Shown here in pieces: positions 17,772 to 24,349 of a stretch of 34,414 nucleotides of DNA. The DNA comes from Okeania sp. SIO3B5 (lineage in GTDB: Bacteria > Cyanobacteriota > Cyanobacteriia > Cyanobacteriales > Microcoleaceae). The position numbers and the translations under genes are program-made. Where the stretch lies: the NCBI RefSeq assembly GCF_010692555.1, contig NZ_JAAHHG010000059.1:1-34414 (forward strand), written 5' to 3'. Below the pieces are notes generated by a model, which saw only the letters and a program-made list of their open reading frames with translations, did not search any database and was not told the origin of the DNA. Positions within the stretch are counted from its first letter, which is position 1. Each line of letters begins with the position of its first letter.

Positions 17772-18737
17772 TTGCGTATGAATGCTGTCATTGAACATTC
17801 TCAAGAAGTCCTAACTCGGATCGAACAAATTGAAAGCATCTGTGGACGCGATATCGGTAATGGTATAGAGCCGCTGGTGGAGGCTGCCAAGGGAGGACTG
17901 CTGGGTGCAGCTCGCTCCATTGCTGAACATCCATCCCCCCATGTGGCAATTATGACAGGTTTTTTTGTTCCTCGTGCCACTCCTCCAGCGGCGGAAACTG
18001 ATGGTCCCATTGGTAGCGCTCACTTAGCAGCGGGATTACTTCGAGTTGGCATCCCGGTACGTTTAGTGACCGATCCTTTATGTCTGAACGCTGTCAAGGT
18101 AGCTGCCCAAGCAGCCGGAATATCTGCTCAAGTTCCTATTGATGTTGTTCCTGTCAATGCAGCTAGTGTAGAAGATCCATCTGTGGCTTCTATTGTGAAT
18201 GCCTGGCAAAGTGCTGAACTGCCAGTTTCCCATGCGATCGCCATTGAAAGAGCTGGTCCCGGTTATGATGGTATTGTATGGAATATGATCGGCAAGGATA
18301 TCACTGCTGATACCGCTCCTTTGCATCTCCTATTTACTCTCAGTGAAATCATCTCCATCGGCATTGGCGATGCTGGCAACGAATTGGGTATGGGAACCCT
18401 TACTAAAGAAATCATTGCCAAAGGTGTCAGTACAGGAGAAAAAATTGCTTGTAGTATTCCTTGCAATCATCTAATGGTTTGCGGGGTATCCAACTGGGGG
18501 GCAATAGGCTTACTTACTGCTATTGCTTTGCTTCGTCCTGACTTGAAATCTAAGTTAACTGAGGGATTAACTTTAGAAACCGATAAACATATTTTGACTA
18601 AGATCGTTTATGAGGGACCTGCGGTAGATGGGGATACGGCGGTTCAAGCTCTCACAATTGAGACTTTTCCCTGGGAATTTCATGGCAAAGTACTGACAGA
18701 AATTTTAGAAGCCGCTGGTTTGATCGAGTCAGTTTGA
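17772..18737 (+). CDS. D-glutamate cyclase-like protein (DUF4392 type)
   Basis: This protein of about 320 residues resembles the C-terminal domain of D-glutamate cyclase (DUF4392), which turns D-glutamate into 5-oxo-D-proline. Supporting segments are 'IMTGFFVPRATPPAAETDGPIG' near the N-terminus, 'AIERAGPGYDGIVWNMIGKDIT' in the middle, 'IGIGDAGNELGMG' and 'CGVSNWGAIGLL' near the C-terminus; these Gly/Asp/Glu-rich blocks are the conserved family core. The start could be TTG at 17772 or ATG at 17778; I favour the ATG, two codons in. It abuts the EctB-like gene, suggesting it acts on a product, by-product or nitrogen donor of that enzyme, perhaps forming a lactam. That role is inference; the reaction here is not demonstrated. 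Base composition (more GC) differs from the flanking AT-rich genes, as it does for the EctB-like gene. Confidence 0.75.
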   Translation: MRMNAVIEHSQEVLTRIEQIESICGRDIGNGIEPLVEAAKGGLLGAARSIAEHPSPHVAIMTGFFVPRATPPAAETDGPIGSAHLAAGLLRVGIPVRLVTDPLCLNAVKVAAQAAGISAQVPIDVVPVNAASVEDPSVASIVNAWQSAELPVSHAIAIERAGPGYDGIVWNMIGKDITADTAPLHLLFTLSEIISIGIGDAGNELGMGTLTKEIIAKGVSTGEKIACSIPCNHLMVCGVSNWGAIGLLTAIALLRPDLKSKLTEGLTLETDKHILTKIVYEGPAVDGDTAVQALTIETFPWEFHGKVLTEILEAAGLIESV

Positions 18738-18796
18738 GAGAGTTAAAACTTAGTTGACAAGTTACGTTATTACGCGATACGATGCGCTAGTTGATG

Positions 18797-18889
18797 TATA
18801 GTCATTCTAGTTAAGATTGAGACAAGGGTTTCTTGCTTTGAAAGAGTTTTAGCCGAAAAAGTGTTCCAGTCTTATTCAGAATGACTATA
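18797..18889. mobile_element. 93-bp MITE with TATAGTCATTCT ends (IS630/Tc1-like)
   Basis: TATAGTCATTCT (18797-18808) is perfectly mirrored by AGAATGACTATA (18878-18889), and the homology extends imperfectly inward (..TAAGA / TCTTA..). The ends lie at TA dinucleotides, consistent with the TA target duplication of IS630/Tc1-mariner elements. There is no coding content. Confidence 0.75.
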
Positions 18890-18903
18890 ACAGATAAAGT
18901 AGT

Positions 18904-19266
18904 GAACCAAGAGAAGCTGCTGAGATATTAGGAGTTGATGTGCGCACGTTGGTCAAATGGGAACAAAGCGGTCAAATGAATGCCATAAAAACCCCATCGG
19001 GACAAAGGCGCTATGATATTACTCCTATATAAAAAGTACACCCGCAGTTACTAGAAAAACTATCCTATATTGTCGAGTATCAAGCAATGCTCAAAAGCCA
19101 GATTTGAATAGGCAAGTAGCGGAACTACAAAGTCTTTATCCTCATGCTGAAACTATTAAAGAAATAGGTTGTGGCTTAAACTTTAAACGTAAAAAACTAT
19201 TGAACCTATTGTCTTAAATATTAAAAGGCGATATCCAAAAAGTTATAGTTGCTCATCAGGATAGAT
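18904..19266 (+). pseudogene. Decayed IS607-type serine recombinase (TnpA)
   Basis: From 18904 the sequence reads EPREAAEILGVDVRTLVKWEQSGQ...TPSGQRRYDI then a stop. This is the MerR-like helix-turn-helix that begins IS607 transposases. After a damaged stretch the frame resumes with PDLNRQVAELQSLYPHAETI and GLNFKRKKLLNLLS, a stop, then GDIQKVIVAHQDRL, all typical of the resolvase catalytic core. The catalytic-Ser region is disrupted, at least two stops and a frame change are present, and the gene is cut off where a MITE begins at 19268. It is non-functional. Confidence 0.9.
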
Positions 19267-19267
19267 T

Positions 19268-19394
19268 ATATCATGTCCGGTTGAATACTTACATTTTGGA
19301 GGAGGTAAGGCAGAAGTCAGAAGGCAGAAGGCAGAAGGTTTTCTCCCTTTGTAACCTGAATTTTATACACAAACGATGCTACCGGACATGATAT
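19268..19394. mobile_element. MITE family 1, copy A (ATATCATGTCCGG ends)
   Basis: Left end ATATCATGTCCGGTTGAATA at 19268 and right end ACCGGACATGATAT at 19381-19394 make a 127-bp non-coding element. A four-copy GGCAGAA/GTCAGAA heptamer block fills 19309-19336. It truncates the IS607 recombinase relic. Confidence 0.88.
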
Positions 19395-19462
19395 TACGCA
19401 AATTTATCTTGAAAACGCTATATGTAGGGGCGAATGGTATTTGCTAACGCAAAGCTCCGCTA

Positions 19463-19590
19463 ATATCATGTTCGGATAATCAGTTATAAAAAAACTTTAT
19501 CCCTTTTAACCCTTTCTTCCCTTCTGCCTCCTGCCTTCTGCCTCCTGCCTTCCTTCCTCCAAAGTGTAAGTATTCAACCGAACATGATAT
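19463..19590. mobile_element. MITE family 1, copy B (inverted)
   Basis: Copy B lies in the opposite orientation to copy A: ATATCATGTTCGGATAATCA at 19463, and the GTAAGTATTCAACCGAACATGATAT-type end at 19566-19590. The internal block (19521-19548) is four heptamers alternating CTTCTGC/CTCCTGC. Size is 128 bp. Confidence 0.88.
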
Positions 19591-19696
19591 AACGCCCTCA
19601 CTCGATTTAGTGTCCGTGCGTAAGTTTTGTTAATCTTAATTACTTAGGAGTCAGGAGTCAGAACTTAGGATTGATTATGAATCCAGTTGAATAGTC

Positions 19697-19771
19697 GTCA
19701 TTGCGACGATAGGAAGCAATCTCGTAAACCCCTGAGATTGCTTCCTTCCACTCCGTTCCAGTCGCAATGAC
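19697..19771. repeat. hairpin repeat with GTCATTGCGAC ends
   Basis: GTCATTGCGAC (19697-19707) pairs with GTCGCAATGAC (19761-19771), with inner arms GGAAGCAATCTC and GAGATTGCTTCC. 'Cattgcga...aagcaatctc' hairpins are widely dispersed bacterial repeats. With the MITEs and the IS607 relic, it accounts for most of the 1154-bp gap 18738-19891. Confidence 0.85.
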
Positions 19772-19799
19772 TTTACAGTAACTAATTACCCGGATTCTA

Positions 19800-19892
19800 T
19801 ATCAGGAGGGAAGAAAGAGGAATAGAAGGAGAAAGTTTTTTGGTCGCGTAAACGGAACGGATTTCTATAGCCCTCTTCTCCGGACATGATAT
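19800..19892. mobile_element. degenerate MITE family 1, copy D
   Basis: A CAGGAGGGAAGAAAGAGG... purine block followed by GGAGAAAGTTTTTT resembles the interior of the copy at 26245-26382, and the end CCGGACATGATAT is at 19880-19892. The usual subterminal GATAATTAGT is replaced by unrelated sequence, so this copy is rearranged. Its last base touches the stop codon of the second aminotransferase gene. Confidence 0.6.
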
Positions 19893-21157
19893 CATACCTC
19901 AAATGAATTTGAAAGAGCAGCACTAATACTTTTATCTAAAATATCTAGTCCTCGTGTCAACGTCTCAGAATCAATGGTGAGTGTAGACTGAAGATTAATC
20001 ACTTCTTTATTTACTCCCATCGGTTCAAAGATTAAACCCCGTTGGAAAGCCTCATGACTCACTTTTTTCGCTAACCCCGGTTGTTGGCAGGCGATTCCTT
20101 GAATTAGCCCCAGTCCTCGATGTTCGCCACCCAGTTCTAGATATTGAGCGATCATTTCTTGAAGTCGCTGCTTCATAACTTCACCTTTTTCTGCGATTTC
20201 CTGTTCAAAAGTGTCTGTCTGCCAATATTCATCGATCGCAGCCGTAGCAGTCACAAAGGCTAAATTATTGCCTCGGAATGTACCGCTATGTTCCCCTGGT
20301 TTCCAGCAGTCTAAGTCACGTCGAATCAGCACTACAGCCATCGGGTTTCCATAGGCGCTTAAAGATTTAGCCAGACAAACCACATCCGGTTTAATTCCCG
20401 CCCGCTCAAAGCTAAAGAAAGGCCCTGTTCGACCACATCCCACTTTGATATCATCAACAATTAACAAAATTTCTCGTTCTTGAGTCATCTGAGCTAGGCG
20501 TTGCAGCCAAGGAATGCTGGCAACATTAATTCCCCCCTCAGATTGAACGGTTTCTAGAATCACTGCTGCGGGTTTTTCCTGATTTAGACTCAACTCATCC
20601 AGCAATTTTTCTAATTTATCTAGACTGTCGTCTTGGGTGCTATTTTTTTCCTCAAACGGAACCGTTAAGACGTTACTGAGGGGAATTCCGGCAGCTTTTT
20701 GATAGACAGGATTAGGTGTAACAGCAAGCGCTCCTAAAGTGTGACCGTGGTAACCTCTGGTAAAACAGATAACTGTTTTTCGACCAGTCGCTTTACGAGC
20801 AAGTTTCAAAGCTGCTTCCGCAGAATTGGTTCCCGTAGGACCGGTAAACATCACCTTATAGTCGAGTCCTCGTGGCTTTAAAATGACTTCTTCAAAACGT
20901 TCAAGGAATTGTTGCTTGGCAGAGGTAAACATATCGAGGCTATGGGTAATAGCATCTGAGTCTATGTATTCTAGAAGGCGCTTTTTTAGCTTGGGGTTAT
21001 TATGTCCGTAGTTTAGGGCACCGGCACCGGACAAGAAGTCTATGTAAGTGCGGCCATTCTCATCTGTTAATCGATCTCCCACTGCCTTTGTAAAGACTGT
21101 GGGAAATAATCTACAATAGCTTCGGACTTCGGACTCCAGTCTAGTGAAAATGCTCAT
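19892..21157 (-). CDS. EctB-like class III aminotransferase (diaminobutyrate-type)
   Basis: This 421-residue PLP enzyme is close to canonical EctB: 'LESEVRSYCRLFPTVFTKA', 'GAGALNYGHNNP', 'AITHSLDMFTSAK', 'FTGPTGTNSAEAALKLAR', 'DDIKVGCGRTGPFFSFERAGI', 'AKSLSAYGNPMAVVLI' with Lys264, and 'GEHSGTFRG'. It likely produces L-2,4-diaminobutyrate from aspartate semialdehyde and glutamate. It keeps the THSLDM block that the paralogue at 16479 has changed. ectA and ectC are not present, so ectoine itself is not the expected product unless they lie elsewhere. The gene diverges from a methyltransferase gene across a 194-bp gap that probably holds both promoters. Its stop lies in a MITE end. Confidence 0.88.
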   Translation of the reverse strand: MSIFTRLESEVRSYCRLFPTVFTKAVGDRLTDENGRTYIDFLSGAGALNYGHNNPKLKKRLLEYIDSDAITHSLDMFTSAKQQFLERFEEVILKPRGLDYKVMFTGPTGTNSAEAALKLARKATGRKTVICFTRGYHGHTLGALAVTPNPVYQKAAGIPLSNVLTVPFEEKNSTQDDSLDKLEKLLDELSLNQEKPAAVILETVQSEGGINVASIPWLQRLAQMTQEREILLIVDDIKVGCGRTGPFFSFERAGIKPDVVCLAKSLSAYGNPMAVVLIRRDLDCWKPGEHSGTFRGNNLAFVTATAAIDEYWQTDTFEQEIAEKGEVMKQRLQEMIAQYLELGGEHRGLGLIQGIACQQPGLAKKVSHEAFQRGLIFEPMGVNKEVINLQSTLTIDSETLTRGLDILDKSISAALSNSFEV

Positions 21158-21351
21158 CTTTTAAATATTTCTTCTGTTTAAGAGATTATGCCATGTGCTT
21201 AAAGTCCATGGCCTTGTAAGTTTTAAGTTCCTATACCACATTTGCTTGAGTTAAGTTAATGATACTTAACTTTTACTAAAGGAGGATTGGAACCTAAAGT
21301 ATTATATACTTTTTAGAGTAAATTAGATAAAATTAATCGGTAGAGAAAATA

Positions 21352-22161
21352 ATGAAAGAAAGTGCATTTACAGAGGCTGACACTGAGGCTTTGTTCGACG
21401 ATCGCGAACGAGACCAACGTTTTCGCAGTTTCTGGCATCCAGATGGTAGTCTCCACTGGGGCTATTTTGAGAATTTAGCTGATGCTCGACCCGAGGACTT
21501 TGCTCCAGCCTGCGATCGCTGGGATAAATATATGCTCGAACAAAGTGGTATTACTGCGGAGTCAAGAGTGCTGGAGATTGCCTGTGGAAATGGTAATGCT
21601 GCTATCTGGCTAGCTCAACAGACAGGATGTGAGGTCGTCGGAATCGATATTAGTAGTAGTTATATAGACAATGCTCGGTCAAAGGCTAGTAATTTCCCTT
21701 CTCTGCGCGTTACTTTCCAAAAGGAATCAGCAACTAATTTACCTTTCGAGAATGGTTCTTTTACCCATGCCTGGAGTCAAGGCGCTCTTTACCATATTCA
21801 TGAACTGAATACAGCTCTGGCGGAGGCTCACCGTGTTCTTGGTTCTGGCGGTATCTTCTTGTTTGATGACTTGACAACGCCAGTAGAAGAAGTCAGCGAG
21901 ACTAGCCGTAAGTACGTTTACGACCGCCTCCTATTTAGCCCGACATTTAGCCTTAAAGAATATGCAGAAACACTCACTCAGTTAGGATTTAGAGTTTTGC
22001 AGCAAAAGGATATGAGCAAACATTTGGAAAAAAGCTATGAATTAGTGCATGAGCTAGCTCGGGAAGAATATGCAGATATGAGTGCTGCCTTTAAAAAAAC
22101 CCAGGAAGTGATTGCCTCTAATGAGTTGGGTTGGTGTTTCTTCCTTTGTGAAAAGGTTTAG
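21352..22161 (+). CDS. Class I SAM-dependent methyltransferase
   Basis: This 269-residue protein has the Rossmann methyltransferase fold. Motif I is 'VLEIACGNGNAAIWLA' (about residues 76-91), followed by the acidic ribose-binding end 'VVGIDIS', then 'ATNLPFENGSFTHAWSQGALYH' and 'EAHRVLGSGGIFLFDDL'. The preceding 'SFWHPDGSLHWGYF' segment resembles small-molecule N-methyltransferases such as sarcosine/dimethylglycine methyltransferases, suggesting an amine or small polar substrate, but this is weak evidence. It is divergently arranged with the EctB-like gene, making a methylated diamino acid or betaine-type product a reasonable hypothesis. A clear start ATG follows an AT-rich leader. Confidence 0.85.
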   Translation: MKESAFTEADTEALFDDRERDQRFRSFWHPDGSLHWGYFENLADARPEDFAPACDRWDKYMLEQSGITAESRVLEIACGNGNAAIWLAQQTGCEVVGIDISSSYIDNARSKASNFPSLRVTFQKESATNLPFENGSFTHAWSQGALYHIHELNTALAEAHRVLGSGGIFLFDDLTTPVEEVSETSRKYVYDRLLFSPTFSLKEYAETLTQLGFRVLQQKDMSKHLEKSYELVHELAREEYADMSAAFKKTQEVIASNELGWCFFLCEKV

Positions 22162-22270
22162 TGATTTCTAGGAAATTCAGATATTGTATTTGAGTGACAT
22201 TGAAGAGAAAATGTACGCTTTCTGTTTAATTATGCGATCGCGACAAACCAAAGTTAAATGCCTCAATATA

Positions 22271-22394
22271 ACCTACCGAAAAATTGTGGTTTAAAGCCTC
22301 CCCTTTTAAGGGGATAATAAAGAAAAATTTTCATTATTAGTCAATCCTCTTCTTTTCAAGGAGAGGTAATTATTAATTATTAATTATTAATTAT
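22271..22394. repeat. IS200/IS605 left-end relic and TAATTAT heptamers
   Basis: Positions about 22271-22320 (ACCGAAAAAT...AAAGCCTCCCCTTTTAAGGGGAT) resemble 8991-9030 beside the full tnpB element, including the CCCCTTTTAAGGGG hairpin. Four perfect TAATTAT heptamers follow at 22367-22394. No gene is seen in 22162-22569. Confidence 0.65.
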
Positions 22395-22569
22395 TCATTG
22401 TTGAAAAGTGGATTTTTCTGGCACTCAAAACTGTGTTTGCCGGAATAGATATGTTTAAAGATGACGGTTAAAATTAAAATATAGTAAGCATCTTAGACCA
22501 AAGTTTATATTAGTATTCTATTGCTAGTCGCGTATGATATAATTGATTAGCACGTGCTAATTTTCAACA

Positions 22570-23217
22570 ATGAACTCTTTTACTATAGCTAAAACAATTG
22601 GGTCAATTTATTGTGTAGGTCGTAATTATGCTGACCATGCAAAAGAGCTACACAACCCAGTTCCCAAAGAACCAATAATTTTCACAAAATCTCCTGCATG
22701 TGTTGTACCATTTGAAGGAAAGATATTTTTACCTCTTAATTTAGGGCGATGCGATTATGAAACAGAGATTGCTATCCAACTTGGGACTGATTTGTATCAG
22801 GGGGATATAAACCAGGTTTTAGAAGCAGTTAGTTATGTTGGTATTGCTCTAGATTTGACTCTTCGCGATCGGCAAAATGAGTTGAGGGCGAAAAAGTATC
22901 CTTGGGTTCTAGCCAAAAGTTTTGTAAATGCTTGTCCATTGTCAAAGTTTAGGAAGGTGGATCGTGTCACAGAATTAGAAGAACTGGAAATCAGACTTGA
23001 AGTAAATGGTGAAGTTTGTCAACAGGGGTCTAGCAAACAAATGTTATTTTCTATTCAAGACCTACTCTGTTTCATTAGTCAGTATATACCGCTACGTTCG
23101 GGGGATATTATTTTAACTGGGACTCCACCTAATGTTGGGCCTCTCAATAATAATGATTATTTGGTTGCTTTTCTAAATGGGGAAGCTATTGCGGAGGCTG
23201 AAATTATTAGAAGTTGA
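22570..23217 (+). CDS. Fumarylacetoacetate hydrolase family protein (FAHD1-like)
   Basis: This 215-residue FAH-fold enzyme probably acts as an acylpyruvase or oxaloacetate decarboxylase-type hydrolase. The family landmarks are 'YCVGRNYADHAKEL' near the start (general base His), the metal-binding 'YETEIAIQLG' (two Glu) and 'GIALDLTLRD' (Asp), the Lys in 'PWVLAKSFVNACPLS', and the C-terminal 'LRSGDIILTGTPPNVGPL'. All expected divalent-metal ligands are present, so it should be active. It is single-domain and typical in length. It appears monocistronic; a two-copy CAGGGAA repeat follows its stop within 10 bp. Confidence 0.93.
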   Translation: MNSFTIAKTIGSIYCVGRNYADHAKELHNPVPKEPIIFTKSPACVVPFEGKIFLPLNLGRCDYETEIAIQLGTDLYQGDINQVLEAVSYVGIALDLTLRDRQNELRAKKYPWVLAKSFVNACPLSKFRKVDRVTELEELEIRLEVNGEVCQQGSSKQMLFSIQDLLCFISQYIPLRSGDIILTGTPPNVGPLNNNDYLVAFLNGEAIAEAEIIRS

Positions 23218-23224
23218 TGTATAG

Positions 23225-23278
23225 CAGGGAACAGGGAACAGTTCATTAATGGATAATGGATAATTGATAATTGATAAT
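23225..23278. repeat. CAGGGAA and GGATAAT/TGATAAT heptamers
   Basis: Two CAGGGAA copies (about 23225-23238, preceded by TATAG as at 13097) are followed by four heptamers GGATAAT, GGATAAT, TGATAAT, TGATAAT at 23251-23278. Two unrelated heptamers thus lie almost side by side. Confidence 0.9.
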
Positions 23279-23365
23279 TACCTCTGGTTAAAACCGTTAC
23301 GGATTCAGGAAAAAGAGTAAAAAGAGGTTTGTATTGTACTGCAAGCATTGGATTAATTCATGAGT

Positions 23366-23419
23366 CACGTGAACGGTTCTCTAAATATTATGAAAAAAGC
23401 AGCTCCCTTTTGTCTTTGA
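23366..23419 (+). pseudogene. TnpB C-terminal relic
   Basis: The frame reads HVNGSLNIMKKAAPFCL then a stop, equivalent to NADVNGSLNIIKKVIP in the intact TnpB. The codons for NAD are scrambled and stops occur just upstream. Downstream, 23430-23680 carries small hairpins (for example CCCGCCTTTTAAGGCG near 23652) of the kind found at right ends of these elements. It is a dead fragment. Confidence 0.75.
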
Positions 23420-23703
23420 CTATGGGATAGAGAAGCCAGTGCGTTGGGCGGTTCCCCCGACTTGAAGCAACTGGCGTGGTGTTGTAGTGCCTCCTCCGGA
23501 GGAGCTGCGCTAACACCCAGTCAGAATAACACCTGCAAAATAAGGATATGTCATATTTGACCATATTTTTATGAACTATTAATTATAGTTAAAATACCAA
23601 AATAATCGGGAAATTATACGCCATATTATCAAAATAATTGGGTCGCGCAACCCCGCCTTTTAAGGCGAAATATTTTTGGAGAGTTGCTGAAATCCCCTAC
23701 TTC

Positions 23704-23757
23704 CCCTCCCCTCCTGGGAGGGGTTAGGGGTGGGTTGGGAGGGGTTAGGGGTGGGTT
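23704..23757. repeat. GGGAGGGGTTAGGGGTGGGTT tandem pair
   Basis: CCTCCTGGGAGGGG is followed by TTAGGGGTGGGTT, and the second half is repeated once. The same motif occurs at 206-230 and, inverted with three units, at 34270-34343. Around it, 23420-23877 has no gene. Confidence 0.85.
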
Positions 23758-23877
23758 AACTTCTGACTTCTGAACTTTTGGCTTCTGACTTCGTTAAAGC
23801 AGTGCTACATAAGTTTTGTAGTTAACAAAAAAACCGATAAGTTTCAAGCACAAGTATTAAAATTATCAGCATCTATT

Positions 23878-24132
23878 ATGAACTTACTAACAGCTCTAGG
23901 ACTACTAGCAGGCAGTTTAACAACTATTTCATTTTTACCTCAAGTTATCAAAACTTGGCGCACTCGCTCCACAAAAGATATCTCTCTAGAGATGTTTGCT
24001 ATTTTTTGTTCTGGTGTATTGATCTGGATAATTTATGGCATTTTGGTTAAAGATGTACCAGTGATTTTTACTAACGTTGCTACACTGACTTTAGCTTCCC
24101 CGATTTTGTGGTTTAAACTAAAGTATAAATGA
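23878..24132 (+). CDS. SemiSWEET (PQ-loop) sugar transporter
   Basis: This 84-residue membrane protein has three transmembrane helices (about residues 4-22, 38-57 and 60-78), the SemiSWEET/MtN3 half-transporter size. The PQ-loop is 'TISFLPQVIKTWRTRSTKDISLEMF', with the conserved Pro-Gln and the basic cytoplasmic loop, and 'IWIIYGIL' follows in helix 2. Members dimerise to form a bidirectional sugar pore in the cytoplasmic membrane. The gene stands alone; its substrate is not predictable from sequence. It ends about 35 bp before a long heptamer tract. Confidence 0.93.
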   Translation: MNLLTALGLLAGSLTTISFLPQVIKTWRTRSTKDISLEMFAIFCSGVLIWIIYGILVKDVPVIFTNVATLTLASPILWFKLKYK

Positions 24133-24167
24133 CTGGCGTTGGTGAATGTAGCTATGATTTTTGTGCT

Positions 24168-24265
24168 TAGGGAATAGGGAATAGGAAATAGGGAATAGGG
24201 AATAGGGAATAGAGAATAAGGAATAGGGAATAGGGAATAGAGAATAAGGAATAGGGAATAGGGAA
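24168..24265. repeat. 14-copy TAGGGAA heptamer tract with 28-bp higher-order period
   Basis: Fourteen heptamers run without interruption. Variants occur in a fixed order (TAGGGAA, TAGGGAA, TAGAGAA, TAAGGAA) and that four-unit block appears twice, showing a secondary 28-bp duplication. Minus-strand open frames here are pure translations of the repeat. Confidence 0.95.
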
Positions 24266-24268
24266 TAG

Positions 24269-24296
24269 GTAGGGACGTTGCATGCAACGTCCCTAC
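24269..24296. repeat. 28-bp perfect palindrome
   Basis: GTAGGGACGTTGCA (24269-24282) is followed immediately by its exact reverse complement (24283-24296), giving a loopless palindrome. It abuts the TAGGGAA tract. Palindromes of this 'gtagggacgttgca' type are common dispersed repeats in cyanobacteria. Confidence 0.97.
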
Positions 24297-24310
24297 AGAT
24301 TATTTTGTTT

Positions 24311-24338
24311 ACTGATAACTGATAACTAATAACTGATA
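24311..24338. repeat. ACTGATA heptamer tract (4 copies)
   Basis: Four copies, one with a single change (ACTAATA), end 11 bp before the radical SAM start codon, so the tract occupies the leader of that gene. The same heptamer is at 9079-9120. Confidence 0.95.
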
Positions 24339-24349
24339 ACTGTTTAAGT

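Noticed and set aside
16479-22161. Ectoine biosynthesis cluster
   Set aside because: Two EctB-like genes are present but no EctA acetyltransferase or EctC synthase, and the neighbours (DUF4392, TauD-type, methyltransferase) do not belong to that pathway.
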